DNA of 63,856 bases from Roseburia sp. (lineage in GTDB: Bacteria; Bacillota; Clostridia; Lachnospirales; Lachnospiraceae), in the NCBI GenBank assembly GCA_026168605.1, contig JAPFDX010000026.1, positions 1 through 63,856 on the forward strand. Direction: 5' to 3'. The notes beneath the pieces are model-generated. The model searched no databases and was not told the DNA's origin. It saw only the letters and a list, made by a program, of their open reading frames with translations. A program made the translations under genes and the position numbers. Positions 1 to 8,004 of this stretch are shown piece by piece; the stretch's first letter is position 1; each line of letters starts with the position of its first letter.

Positions 1-289
1 GATCTACACTGTCCGGGTCGTCGGTCCTGACAATGCCATAGCGAAAGAAAGTATCACCGAAATCATTTTCTCCCCCATACACGATATTGTACAATGCCTG
101 CATCGTGTACTGATCCGCAGCGGTCTCGTATAAGCTCTCCCTGCACGCTTCCTCGGACGGATAATCGTAAACTCCGATCTCATCGATCACCAGCACCCCG
201 GCAACGCCCACAAAAAATAAAACCGCGCTCACCGTAATCCCAATCCATGCGGCAACCTTTGCCCCGGTTCTTCCTGTCCATTTGTTCAT
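1..289 (-). CDS. Sensor histidine kinase, N-terminal part only (runs off the window)
   Basis: The first 96 codons are present and the gene continues beyond base 1. They encode a short basic N-terminus, one hydrophobic membrane segment (about residues 12-36) and the start of an extracytoplasmic region. No kinase domain is visible. The call rests on position: the gene starts 18 bases after the stop of an OmpR-type response regulator, and the TAG stop of that gene touches the ribosome site of this one. Regulator-kinase pairs of this order are typical in Clostridia. A different membrane protein cannot be excluded. Confidence 0.6.
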   Translation of the reverse strand, partial: MNKWTGRTGAKVAAWIGITVSAVLFFVGVAGVLVIDEIGVYDYPSEEACRESLYETAADQYTMQALYNIVYGGENDFGDTFFRYGIVRTDDPDSVD

Positions 290-307
290 ATGATTTCCCC
301 GCTCCTC

Positions 308-1000
308 CTATTCTTCCATCTTGTACCCGCGTCCCCAGACAACCTTGAGATAGCGTGGCTCCGCCGGGTTGTACTCCAACTTTTCCCGCAGATGCCTGAT
401 GTGCACCGCGACCGTGTTCTCCGTGCCGTAGGGGTTATCCTGCCAGACCATCTCATAAATCTTGTTCGGCGAGTATACTTTTCCCGGATTCTCCATCAAA
501 AGCTTTAAGATGTCATACTCCGTCCTTGTCAACGGCACGGCTTCGCCGTCGAGCGTCACCGTTTTTGAGCGGTCGCAGAGCTCGATGCCTCCGATGGCGA
601 TCACATCCTTTTGCTCTGCAGTGTTCCCGCCGCCAAGCTGCATATAGCGCCGCAACTGTGATTTCACGCGCGCCTGAAGTTCCACCGGATTAAACGGTTT
701 CGTGATATAGTCGTCCGCTCCAACCGTCAGCCCCAGCACCTTGTCCGTGTCCTCGCTCTTTGCCGTCAGAAGGATCACGGGAACATTGCTGGTCTCCCGT
801 ATTTTTACCATTGCAGAGATACCGTTCATCTCCGGCATCATAATATCCATCAGCACCAGATGTATCTCCTCCTTCTTCAAAACCTCGACCGCTTCCCGCC
901 CGTTATAAGCCTCAAAGACCTGATAGCCATCCGCAGTCAGATAAATATTTAACGCCGACACAATATCCTTTTCGTCATCACATACCAGTATGTTATACAT
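308..1000 (-). CDS. OmpR/PhoB-family response regulator
   Basis: This is a 230-residue two-domain regulator. The receiver domain (about 1-120) has the acidic pair DDE near residue 9, the phosphoacceptor Asp in LMDIMMPEMNG near residue 52, the Thr of LLTAKSED and the Lys of ITKPF. A winged-helix DNA-binding domain (about 130-228) ends with VWGRGYKMEE, typical of the family. GGGAG lies 7 bases before the ATG. It is probably co-transcribed with the downstream membrane kinase, and the stimulus is unknown. It resembles the VanR/RegX subgroup but cannot be placed more exactly. Confidence 0.92.
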   Translation of the reverse strand: MYNILVCDDEKDIVSALNIYLTADGYQVFEAYNGREAVEVLKKEEIHLVLMDIMMPEMNGISAMVKIRETSNVPVILLTAKSEDTDKVLGLTVGADDYITKPFNPVELQARVKSQLRRYMQLGGGNTAEQKDVIAIGGIELCDRSKTVTLDGEAVPLTRTEYDILKLLMENPGKVYSPNKIYEMVWQDNPYGTENTVAVHIRHLREKLEYNPAEPRYLKVVWGRGYKMEE

Positions 1001-1068
1001 TTTCTACTCCCTGTTTCGTACCGCCCCGCCATCTTATGGCGAAAACGGTGTGTTATGATCATAGTCCT

Positions 1069-1096
1069 ATTGTAGCGGAATCTTTATGAAGTTAAA
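1069..1096 (-). promoter_or_regulatory. Weak candidate promoter for the response regulator gene
   Basis: On the minus strand TTTAAC is followed after 16 bases by TACAAT. The start site would lie about 60 bases before the ATG. The -35 match is poor, so this is tentative. Confidence 0.35.
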
Positions 1097-1133
1097 AGGA
1101 GTGAAAAGATTAAGATTTGATGAATTTCATCCC

Positions 1134-1162
1134 TTGACATTCCTTATTTTTATGACTAATAT
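1134..1162 (+). promoter_or_regulatory. Sigma-A-type promoter of the MATE transporter gene
   Basis: A perfect TTGACA (1134-1139) is followed after 17 bases by TAATAT (1157-1162). Transcription would begin near 1169. This excludes the longer reading frame that opens at 1086 and supports the ATG at 1197, which has GAGG eight bases upstream. Confidence 0.75.
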
Positions 1163-1196
1163 CGTCTTTGGATTATTTGGTTATGAGGTTACTGAA

Positions 1197-2627
1197 ATGT
1201 TGCAGAAGAAGCGTATGAGAAAAGAAAATGACCTTGGCAAAGACCCGATACCGCAGTTGGTGTTGCGCCTTGCCATCCCTGCCATGCTGGCGCAGTTTGT
1301 CAATGTGTTATACAGTGTGATCGACCGTATGTATATCGGAAATATCCCGGAGATCGGGGAGACGGCGCTCGCGGGCGTCGGCATCTGCGGACCGATCGTC
1401 ACGATGCTCTCCGCGTTCGCCGCATGGATCGGAAACGGCGGCGCGCCCCTGCTCGCCATCAAATGTGGGGAACAAAATAAAAAAGGCGCCTCTGCCATTT
1501 TAGCCAACAGCTTTTTGCTGCTGCTTGGCATGGGGACGCTTTTGACATTGCTTGGCTTTCTCACAAAAGATTTTCTGATCGTCAAATTCGGCGCAACGGA
1601 AGCTATCTTTCCGTATGCCGAGGCTTATATGTCCGTCTATCTCGCCGGAACGGTCTTTTCCGTGCTCGCCCTCGGCTTAAACCAGTTTATCATCTGTCAG
1701 GGCTTCGCAGGACTCGGTATGACCTCCGTCGTGATCGGCGCAGTTTTCAATATTGTATTAGACCCGGTTTTTATCTTCGGGCTTCACATGGACGTCGCCG
1801 GAGCGGCGCTTGCAACCGTGCTCTCCCAGGCAGCCTCCTGCCTTTTTACACTGTGGATCCTGTTTCGCGGTCCGGTGCCGGTCAAGATCACATTTCACGG
1901 CTATGCAGCCGGGATCTGTGCGCGTATCCTCACGCTTGGCGTGACGCCGTTTCTGATCATTCTGTTTGACAATGTCCTGATCATCATCCAGAATGTCATG
2001 CTCAAAATGTACGGCGGCGCGGACAGTGATATGCTCTTAACCTGCAACACCATCGTGCAGAGCTTTATGCTGATCATCACCATGCCGCTCGGCGGTATCA
2101 CCGCAGGCACACAGTCGATCCTCGGCTACAATTACGGAGCGGCAAACACCGCGCGCATCCGTCTCGCCGAGAAGCACATCATTAAGACCGCACTGATTTT
2201 CTGCACCATTATGTTCGCGCTCGCGCAGTGGAACGTCACTGCCGGACTGTTCGTCGGACTGTTCACACAAAACGCTGCCTACCAGTCCCTCACCGTGCAG
2301 TTTATCCGCATTTACACGCTCGGCGTCATTCCGCTTGCCCTCCAGTACGCGCTGGTGGACGGTCTGACCGGAATGAGCCTTGTCGCGTTTTCATGCCCGC
2401 TCTCCTTTGTGCGCAAGGGCTTGTACATCGGGCTTGTAGTGTTTCTCTCCGTCACCTTCGGCGCCGCCGCCATGTTCTGGGCGGAGCCGGTTTCCGACGT
2501 CGTTGCCGCCGCGATCTCCTGCATCACATTCCTCTGCGTGATCCCGGGTGCGCTGCGCCGGAGAGAGGCAGCGGTCCGCCGCCTTACTTCTGGTTCGCCG
2601 GCTCCATATTCACGGAACGTCCCTTGA
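1197..2627 (+). CDS. MATE family multidrug/Na+ efflux transporter
   Basis: The protein of about 476 residues has some twelve hydrophobic segments in two related halves, as in MATE (MatE, NorM/DinF-like) antiporters that export cationic compounds in exchange for Na+ or H+. The N-terminal stretch with IPQLVLRLAIPAML and the following VLYSVIDRMYIGN is characteristic of the Clostridial branch. The frame is open from 1086, but the start was set at 1197 because the promoter and the ribosome site GAGG both lie inside the longer frame. The last 44 bases overlap the 3' end of the convergent helicase gene. The substrate is unknown. Confidence 0.9.
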   Translation: MLQKKRMRKENDLGKDPIPQLVLRLAIPAMLAQFVNVLYSVIDRMYIGNIPEIGETALAGVGICGPIVTMLSAFAAWIGNGGAPLLAIKCGEQNKKGASAILANSFLLLLGMGTLLTLLGFLTKDFLIVKFGATEAIFPYAEAYMSVYLAGTVFSVLALGLNQFIICQGFAGLGMTSVVIGAVFNIVLDPVFIFGLHMDVAGAALATVLSQAASCLFTLWILFRGPVPVKITFHGYAAGICARILTLGVTPFLIILFDNVLIIIQNVMLKMYGGADSDMLLTCNTIVQSFMLIITMPLGGITAGTQSILGYNYGAANTARIRLAEKHIIKTALIFCTIMFALAQWNVTAGLFVGLFTQNAAYQSLTVQFIRIYTLGVIPLALQYALVDGLTGMSLVAFSCPLSFVRKGLYIGLVVFLSVTFGAAAMFWAEPVSDVVAAAISCITFLCVIPGALRRREAAVRRLTSGSPAPYSRNVP

Positions 2628-4170
2628 TCTTGGCGTTCTTCATGCCCTCGAGCACCTCTCTGCCGTACTCGCGCGGCACCTCCACAAATGTGTACTTGTC
2701 GTACATATCGATCGCTCCGACAAGCTTGCCCGGCATACCGGATTCGCCTGCGACCGCGCCTAAAATGTCTCCCGGCTTCACGCGGTCGCGCTTTCCGATA
2801 TTGATAAAGAGACGCACCATGCCTTCCTCCGCGCCCGTATTGTCAAAGTCGAAATCTTCCTCTTTCTCGAGCTTCACCTGACCTAACGCCTGCTTTAAGA
2901 ATGCGGCGGCAATATCCATCGCCGTGTAATCCGACACGTTGACCTGCTGCTCGATCATGTCGATCATATCCTTTAAATTCTCCTCGTCGATGATGCGACC
3001 GATCTCATCGAGCACCTTCTCCGCCTTGATCTGCGCCACGTCGTCCGTGGAAGGGATCGGCATCGCGATGATCTTTGTCTTGCAGTAGCGCATGATGTCC
3101 TTGAGCTTGTAGACCTCCTTGCCCTTCACAAACGTAAACGCGCGTCCGGTACGTCCCGCGCGTCCGGTACGCCCGATGCGGTGCACATAATACTCGTCGT
3201 CCTGCGGAATGTCATAGTTGAATACCGCCTCCACATCGTCCACGTCGATACCGCGCGCCGCCACATCCGTCGCGATCAGGATCTCCGTCCTTCCGGTACG
3301 AAATCCTTTCATCACACGGTCGCGCTGCGTCTGCTTCATGTCGCCGTGCAGTCCCTCTGCAAAATAGCCGCGTCCCTTCAGTTCCTCAGCCAGCTCGTCA
3401 ACCATGCGCTTGGTATTGCAGAACACAAGAGACAGCTTCGGATTATAGTAGTCGAGCAGACGGCAGAGCACCTCGGTCTTGTCGTTGCGCTTCACATCAT
3501 AGTAGTACTGCTCGATACTCGGCACGGTCAGCTCCTTCTTGACAACCTTGATATTGACCGCATCGTGCTGATATTTCTTTGTGATCTCAAGGATCGGCCG
3601 TGGCATCGTCGCAGAAAAGAGCACAGTCTGGCGTCCCTCCGACGGGATGTACTCGAGGATCGTCTCAATGTCGTCGCGGAAGCCCATATTTAACATCTCG
3701 TCCGCCTCGTCGAGCACGACCGTATTGACCGCGTCGCAGCGGATCGTCTTTCTGCGCAGGTGATCCATCACGCGTCCCGGCGTACCGATGATGATCTGTG
3801 CGCCGCCCTTTAACGCCTTGATCTGGCGCGTGATCTCCTGACCGCCGTAAACCGGAAGCACCTTCACGCCGTGCATATATTTTGCCAGCTTGCGGATCTC
3901 ATCCGCCACCTGGATCGCGAGCTCTCTCGTCGGAGACAAGATGATCGCCTGCGTCTTGCGGCTGTTTGGATCCACCTTGTGCAGCACCGGGATGCCAAAT
4001 GACGCGGTCTTTCCCGTTCCCGTCTGTGCCTGTCCGATCACGTCAACGCCCGACATGACAACCGGGATCGCCTGACTCTGGATCGGTGTCGCCTCCTCAA
4101 ACCCCATCTCTGCGATCGCCCGCAATACCTGCGGATATAAATCTAATTCATCAAATCTTACTGTTTCCAT
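2584..4170 (-). CDS. deaD: DEAD-box ATP-dependent RNA helicase (CshA/DeaD type)
   Basis: This 528-residue helicase unwinds RNA duplexes and probably acts in ribosome assembly and mRNA turnover. All DEAD-box motifs are present: Q motif (GFEEATPIQ), Walker A AQTGTGKT, PTRELA, TPGR, DEAD in LDEADEMLNMGF, SAT, and motifs V-VI (ATDVAARGIDV, HRIGRTGRAGRTG). Residues about 445-520 form a DbpA-type RNA-binding domain. The ribosome site AGGA lies 7 bases before the ATG. The leader contains its own promoter and an intrinsic terminator just before the start codon, which suggests attenuation. DeaD, CshA and DbpA are hard to tell apart from sequence alone. Confidence 0.95.
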   Translation of the reverse strand: METVRFDELDLYPQVLRAIAEMGFEEATPIQSQAIPVVMSGVDVIGQAQTGTGKTASFGIPVLHKVDPNSRKTQAIILSPTRELAIQVADEIRKLAKYMHGVKVLPVYGGQEITRQIKALKGGAQIIIGTPGRVMDHLRRKTIRCDAVNTVVLDEADEMLNMGFRDDIETILEYIPSEGRQTVLFSATMPRPILEITKKYQHDAVNIKVVKKELTVPSIEQYYYDVKRNDKTEVLCRLLDYYNPKLSLVFCNTKRMVDELAEELKGRGYFAEGLHGDMKQTQRDRVMKGFRTGRTEILIATDVAARGIDVDDVEAVFNYDIPQDDEYYVHRIGRTGRAGRTGRAFTFVKGKEVYKLKDIMRYCKTKIIAMPIPSTDDVAQIKAEKVLDEIGRIIDEENLKDMIDMIEQQVNVSDYTAMDIAAAFLKQALGQVKLEKEEDFDFDNTGAEEGMVRLFINIGKRDRVKPGDILGAVAGESGMPGKLVGAIDMYDKYTFVEVPREYGREVLEGMKNAKIKGRSVNMEPANQK

Positions 4171-4190
4171 TCTTTTTCCTTTCTTACCTC

Positions 4191-4215
4191 AAAAAAGGGA
4201 GCGCCCCGCGCCCCC
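4191..4215 (-). terminator. Intrinsic terminator inside the helicase leader (candidate attenuator)
   Basis: On the minus strand a 7-bp stem (GGGGGCG / CGCTCCC with one G-T pair, loop of 5) is followed directly by six T. It lies between the helicase promoter (4285-4313) and the ATG at 4170, only about 20 bases before the coding region. It should stop transcription of the helicase unless read through. Cold-shock-type helicase genes often have regulated leaders; regulation here is inferred. Confidence 0.6.
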
Positions 4216-4284
4216 ACACCTTGTTTCTTATCGCCGCTGCGCTGTGTCCCACGACCCGCTGTTACAGCCCACGCAGTACGTTTC

Positions 4285-4313
4285 ACGATAACATGACTAC
4301 CGGAATTTGTCAA
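4285..4313 (-). promoter_or_regulatory. Promoter of the DEAD-box helicase gene
   Basis: TTGACA is followed after 17 bases by TATCGT on the minus strand. Predicted transcription starts near 4278, giving a leader of about 108 bases that contains the terminator at 4191-4215 and small hairpins such as GCTG-TAA-CAGC. Confidence 0.55.
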
Positions 4314-4354
4314 GAAATTTTACTTTTCCACGCTCTTGTCTGCCTATGTAACCC

Positions 4355-4371
4355 TAACCTGGATCAGGTTA
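4355..4371. repeat. Perfect 7-bp inverted repeat in the 4171-4542 intergenic region
   Basis: TAACCTG-GAT-CAGGTTA is a short perfect palindrome centred about 84 bases upstream of the predicted helicase transcription start. It has no T-run and is more likely a protein-binding site or a relic than a terminator. The rest of this 372-base gap upstream of the helicase promoter, up to the stop of the spoIIQ-like gene at 4543, shows no ORF, repeat or promoter that I can support. Confidence 0.4.
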
Positions 4372-4542
4372 AGGCATGATTCATATAAAAAGCAATCGAT
4401 CGAACGGGTATCTCACTCATATGGCAAAACACATTATCGACTTTTGTAAAAATGTAAACATTCGATTGCGGGTTTTCACTCCTGCTATCATTCTATGCCC
4501 GCACGCCAAAATGTTTCCTGTCTTGCGCCTTAAGTTTCCCGT

Positions 4543-5370
4543 CTACTCAAAAAATTCTACCGGATCTACCGGAACGCCGTCCTTGCGCAGCTCAAAATAG
4601 AGATTGCTCCCCTCCACGGAATAATACTTGGTCGGCTCCGCCACAAATCCGAGCACGTGGCCGGATTCCACATAATCGCCCTTTGCAAAATTCGGCTCCT
4701 TTAACTGACCGTAAACCGCCTCGTAGCCGTCTCCCAGATCAACCGTCATCGTGCATCCGGTCTCCTCGTTGTTCGAAATGTCGGTGACTTTTCCCTTTGC
4801 GACTGCGTACACCTTGTCGTTGACCTCGCCCTCAATGATGACCGCCGGATTGTATTTGTACTGCTCAAGTGTGGCAAAGTAGACTGTGGAGTCCATGCTG
4901 TAATTTAAGATCACATCGCCCTCCATCGGCCAGAGCATCCCGTCCTCCGGTGAAAAATGGAGCGTGTCCTTTGCCGCTGCCGTCTGCGCCGCCTCATCCT
5001 CTTTCTTTTCCTCTTCGGCGTCTGCGTCTGCCGTCATCTGTTCATTTGCGGCAACCTGTGCCTCACCGTCCGGTGTCAGCGCCCCGTTCTCAGTAAGCTG
5101 TGCCGTATCCGCGCTCTCCTCTGCCGGAGCAGTCGGCGGAATCACGGACGAAGCCGCCTGGGCCTGTTCTGTCTCCTCCTCCACCGCAACCTGCTGCTCT
5201 GTCTCGGCAAGCTCCTGCGCGAGCTCTGCCTCCATCTGCTGACGCTCTTTTTCCTGCTCGCTGCTGTAATACATCGTGGTTCCCACTGCTGCAACCGCTA
5301 CGATCGCGCCCGCGATCACATATTGCTTCCGCCGTAAAAATGCGGCGAATCCTTGTTTTTTCATAGTCAT
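4543..5370 (-). CDS. spoIIQ: SpoIIQ-like membrane-anchored LytM/M23 protein lacking zinc ligands
   Basis: The 275-residue protein has a short cytoplasmic tail, one membrane helix (about 19-36), an Ala/Glu/Gln-rich linker and a C-terminal M23 (LytM) domain (about 150-273). In Bacillus SpoIIQ sits in the forespore membrane and binds SpoIIIAH across the septum during engulfment. The M23 fold is clear (ending FELRKDGVPVDP), but the HxxxD and HxH zinc ligands are replaced: YNPAVI stands where the first His should be and NLYFEL where HxHFE should be. It should therefore be a structural, non-hydrolytic protein. It follows spoIID, the usual Clostridial order, and has its own SigF-type promoter. An ATG two codons further in (5364) has the better-spaced GGTGA. 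Confidence 0.8.
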   Translation of the reverse strand: MTMKKQGFAAFLRRKQYVIAGAIVAVAAVGTTMYYSSEQEKERQQMEAELAQELAETEQQVAVEEETEQAQAASSVIPPTAPAEESADTAQLTENGALTPDGEAQVAANEQMTADADAEEEKKEDEAAQTAAAKDTLHFSPEDGMLWPMEGDVILNYSMDSTVYFATLEQYKYNPAVIIEGEVNDKVYAVAKGKVTDISNNEETGCTMTVDLGDGYEAVYGQLKEPNFAKGDYVESGHVLGFVAEPTKYYSVEGSNLYFELRKDGVPVDPVEFFE

Positions 5371-5397
5371 TCACCATCCATCGTTTATTTTTAACAA

Positions 5398-5426
5398 TAG
5401 TGTTTCCCGCTTTGGATGGTTTATGC
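5398..5426 (-). promoter_or_regulatory. SigF/SigG-type sporulation promoter before the spoIIQ-like gene
   Basis: On the minus strand GCATA, 14 bases, then GGAAACACTA. This fits the Bacillus SigF consensus (GYWTA, about 15, GGNRANAMTW) at every position. Its place directly before a spoIIQ homologue agrees with SigF control of spoIIQ in Bacillus. SigG recognises nearly the same sequence and cannot be separated from it here. Confidence 0.72.
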
Positions 5427-5443
5427 AATTTTTTCTTTCTGCA

Positions 5444-6352
5444 TTATTTTTCCTGCAAATCCCTGGAAATCTCTGTGCCCGGGAAAAAATAGGCGAGGAT
5501 CTCACGGTAGCCGCTTCCGTTTTCCGCCATGATCTCCGCCGTGTTCTGGCTGAGTCCAAAACCGTGCCCCAGTCCCTTCGTCACGATCCGCATCCGCCCG
5601 TCCACCTCCGCGAGCGCAAAACACGCGGAGGGAAGCCCGAACGCAGCCCGAAACTGCTCCCCGTCGCAGCCCGTCTCCCCTATTTTTACCGCCGTCACAT
5701 ACCCTGCAGTATCGCGTGTCTCGATCACGATGTCCGAAAGATCTGCCGCCGCACTTTCCGGAAAATGCTCGCTGCACAGCCGCAAAAATTCGTCCATCTC
5801 CCAATAGGAGACCGTCAGGTATTTTTCTGCCACGGCGTCCTCCTCACATGGTTTCGCCTGCAAATAGGGCATATCCGCATCCGGGTAAAGCTCCTCCATC
5901 CCGCGCGTGCTGCCCGCGCTTACCGCGTGATACGCCGCATAGATATAGTCTCCCTCCCAGAGCAGCACCTCGTCCTCTGTCTGACGGACACATTCTGCCA
6001 GATGGTCATAGTATTCCTGAAAATGATCGCCCCAGAGATTTTGCATTTCTTTTCGGTCAAGTCCCTCCGGCTCTGCGAGCCCCCGCGCCCGCGCGTCGCA
6101 GAGGTTTGTCCGCGCGATCACGCACTGGGCGAGAATCGCCTCCACGTTTGCCGAGGGGGAAATCTCCTTTGCCACAATGCCGATGATCTGCTGTGTGGTC
6201 TCATCCTCCCCTGCGGCTGCCTGCGCAGCCCCGTAGAGCAGTTCTTCAAGCTGTACACGCCTCCCGATGCTTACGATAAAAACCGGGACAAACAGTACAA
6301 TGATCAGCAGGGTCAACAGCTTATCTATTTTTTTCTTTCCTTTTTTCCGCAT
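5444..6352 (-). CDS. spoIID: Stage II sporulation protein D (SpoIID)
   Basis: The protein of about 302 residues has an N-terminal membrane anchor (about 14-32) and a SpoIID/LytB domain. In Bacillus SpoIID is a lytic transglycosylase that works with SpoIIP and SpoIIM to thin septal peptidoglycan and drive engulfment. Visible signatures are GIVAKEISP, ECVIART-like QCVIARTNLCDARARG, AAYHAVSAGST and the C-terminal GLGHGFGLSQNTAEIMAENG. The start at 6352 was chosen because GGGGAGA lies 7 bases upstream; the frame stays open to 6400. That ribosome site forms one arm of a hairpin (6356-6395). The spoIIQ-like gene follows 73 bases downstream. Confidence 0.92.
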   Translation of the reverse strand: MRKKGKKKIDKLLTLLIIVLFVPVFIVSIGRRVQLEELLYGAAQAAAGEDETTQQIIGIVAKEISPSANVEAILAQCVIARTNLCDARARGLAEPEGLDRKEMQNLWGDHFQEYYDHLAECVRQTEDEVLLWEGDYIYAAYHAVSAGSTRGMEELYPDADMPYLQAKPCEEDAVAEKYLTVSYWEMDEFLRLCSEHFPESAAADLSDIVIETRDTAGYVTAVKIGETGCDGEQFRAAFGLPSACFALAEVDGRMRIVTKGLGHGFGLSQNTAEIMAENGSGYREILAYFFPGTEISRDLQEK

Positions 6353-6355
6353 AAA

Positions 6356-6395
6356 AAATCTCCCCGTCCATCTATTATATGATGTGGGGAGACTT
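6356..6395 (-). terminator. Hairpin that is both terminator and spoIID ribosome site
   Basis: On the minus strand AAGTCTCCCC pairs with GGGGAGATTT across a 20-base loop and runs into TTTTTT. It follows the stop of the YGQP-repeat gene by 15 bases and looks like its terminator. The 3' arm GGGGAGA is also the only ribosome site for spoIID, whose ATG follows directly. The large loop lowers confidence. Confidence 0.5.
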
Positions 6396-6410
6396 CTCAT
6401 TCTTATTCTG

Positions 6411-7094
6411 TTACATCATGCCTTCCATCATCAGGAAAGTCGTGCGGAACATATAATAAAAAACAACGATAATGTTTATCAGCATCAGCAGGGCATATAC
6501 TACCGTATAGATGATCGGCACTGTTTTCTTACGCCCAAGCACATATGCCCTCCAGATGTAATATCCCGGATTCAGGAAAATCGCAAACAAAACAAGACCC
6601 GTGATCTTGTAACCCGCTTTATTCACGTTGTAGATATCCAGTATCGCCAAAATGATGTATGCGATAAACAGCAGATTGCTCGCCATCGCCAGCACGGCGT
6701 ACATACCGCCGCTCATTGCGGTAAGGTATTCCCCGGTCATCGCACTCTCATAATCGGTGATTCCCGAAAATGCCATCACCGACGACACTGTTGCAAAAAT
6801 GATGCGCAGAGGCATCAGTACCAGAAGGATATTGCAGAAAATATCCCTCACCTCACCATACACCGGCTGTCCATACGGCGGCTGCCCGTACGGCTGGTTT
6901 GGCTGCCCATACGGCTGGTTTTGCTGCCCATATGGCGGTTGTCCGTATGGCTGGTTTGGCTGTCCATATGGCGGCTGTCCGTACGGCTGGTTTGGCTGCC
7001 CGTATGGCTGGTTCGGCTGTCCATATGGCGGTTGTCCATATGGCTGGTTTGGATTTGGCTGGTTGTTGTAATTTCCATTTGAATTTGTGTCCAT
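6411..7094 (-). CDS. Membrane protein with N-terminal YGQP repeats (unknown function)
   Basis: I do not recognise a named family. Residues 1-80 are a low-complexity Asn/Gln/Pro/Tyr/Gly tract built from PYGQP units, probably disordered. Residues 80-225 carry about four hydrophobic helices, so the repeats would form a tail at the membrane. Such tails plus small helical domains are common in Gram-positive membrane proteins of unknown role. A strong ribosome site AGGAGG precedes the ATG. The gene starts 13 bases after the rsmA stop and seems co-transcribed with it. Confidence 0.8.
   Translation of the reverse strand: MDTNSNGNYNNQPNPNQPYGQPPYGQPNQPYGQPNQPYGQPPYGQPNQPYGQPPYGQQNQPYGQPNQPYGQPPYGQPVYGEVRDIFCNILLVLMPLRIIFATVSSVMAFSGITDYESAMTGEYLTAMSGGMYAVLAMASNLLFIAYIILAILDIYNVNKAGYKITGLVLFAIFLNPGYYIWRAYVLGRKKTVPIIYTVVYALLMLINIIVVFYYMFRTTFLMMEGMM
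6855..7049 (-). repeat. Tandem coding repeats (PYGQP / NQPYGQP units)
   Basis: About eight to ten copies of a 12- to 21-base unit encode PYGQP and NQPYGQP. Copies differ mainly at third codon positions, so the repeat is old enough to have drifted but could still change length by slippage. Confidence 0.85.
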
Positions 7095-7106
7095 GGTTCT
7101 CCTCCT

Positions 7107-7982
7107 TTAGTTCTCTTTCATTTTCCTGCTGATAATATTGGCAAACGCTGCAAACTGCTCCAACGTCAGTGATTCTCCGCGAACGGTCAGCGGCATCCCA
7201 AGCTCTGCGATACTCTCCTGGATCATCTCCTTTGTGAGGCGGATCTCCGGGGAATTATTTAAACCGTTTGCCAGCGTCTTTCTCCGCTGGTTAAACGATG
7301 CCCGGATAATGGAAAACATCAGCTTCTCGTCCTCCACCGCGACCGGCACCTTGGCGTGTCTCGTCAGACGGATCACCGCGCTTCCCACACTCGGGCGCGG
7401 CATAAAACAGTTGGGCGGCACATTCGCTACGATCTCCGGCTTCGCATAATACTGTACTGCCAGAGAAAGCGCACCATAATCCTTTGTCCCCGGTCCGACC
7501 TGCATCCGGTCCGCCACTTCCTTCTGCACCATGATCGTAATACTCTCAAGAGGCACATGGCTTTCAAACAGCCCCATGATGATCGGTGTGGTGATATAAT
7601 AAGGAAGATTTGCGACGACCTTGATCGGTCTGCCCGCGTTTTTCTCCTCCGCCAAACGGTTGATATCCAGCTTTAAAATATCCTCATGGATCACCGTGAC
7701 ATTATCGTACGCGCCCAGCGTATCTCCCAGGATCGGGATGAGGTTCTTATCGATCTCCACCGCCACGACCTCTCGCGCACTCTCGCAGAGATACTGCGTC
7801 ATCGTGCCGATGCCAGGTCCGATCTCAAGGACAAAATCGTCCTTCGTGATGCCGGAAGCCTCTATGATCTTCTCAAGTACACGCGTATCGATCAGGAAAT
7901 TCTGACCGAACCTCTTTTGAAAATTAAAATTGTATTTCTGTAACACCGCGATCGTATTTTGCGGTATGCCAAGTGTCGCCAT
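7107..7982 (-). CDS. rsmA: 16S rRNA (adenine1518-N6/adenine1519-N6)-dimethyltransferase
   Basis: RsmA (KsgA) dimethylates the two adjacent adenines near the 3' end of 16S rRNA during small-subunit assembly. The 291-residue protein has FGQNFLID near the N-terminus, the SAM loop VLEIGPGIGTMTQYL, the motif NLPYYITTPI (the NPPY-like catalytic segment) and a C-terminal rRNA-binding region with FNQRRKTLANGL. The start at 7982 has GGAGG four bases upstream; the longer frame to 8027 has no such site. It follows an unknown 134-residue gene by 22 bases. Confidence 0.97.
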   Translation of the reverse strand: MATLGIPQNTIAVLQKYNFNFQKRFGQNFLIDTRVLEKIIEASGITKDDFVLEIGPGIGTMTQYLCESAREVVAVEIDKNLIPILGDTLGAYDNVTVIHEDILKLDINRLAEEKNAGRPIKVVANLPYYITTPIIMGLFESHVPLESITIMVQKEVADRMQVGPGTKDYGALSLAVQYYAKPEIVANVPPNCFMPRPSVGSAVIRLTRHAKVPVAVEDEKLMFSIIRASFNQRRKTLANGLNNSPEIRLTKEMIQESIAELGMPLTVRGESLTLEQFAAFANIISRKMKEN

Positions 7983-8004
7983 CTTACCTCCATTCACACG
8001 GTGT

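Noticed and set aside
1086-1196. N-terminal extension of the MATE protein (start at 1086)
   Set aside because: The consensus promoter and the only good ribosome site lie inside it; the extension would be upstream of the transcript start.
4340-4425. TPP riboswitch on the minus strand (TGAGATACCCG and AACCTGATCCAGG)
   Set aside because: Two short pieces look like the thiamine element, but the 5' GGGGTGCC part and the 3' GCCAGCGTAGGG part are missing, the spacing is wrong, and the downstream genes have no thiamine role.
5276-6382. Long plus-strand frame of 368 codons over spoIID
   Set aside because: It is antisense to spoIID, rich in His and Arg, with no recognisable domain or ribosome site; a shadow of G/C-rich third positions.
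6855-7071. CRISPR-like tandem repeat
   Set aside because: The periodicity is codon-based (PYGQP units) inside an open frame, and no unique spacers of constant length are present.
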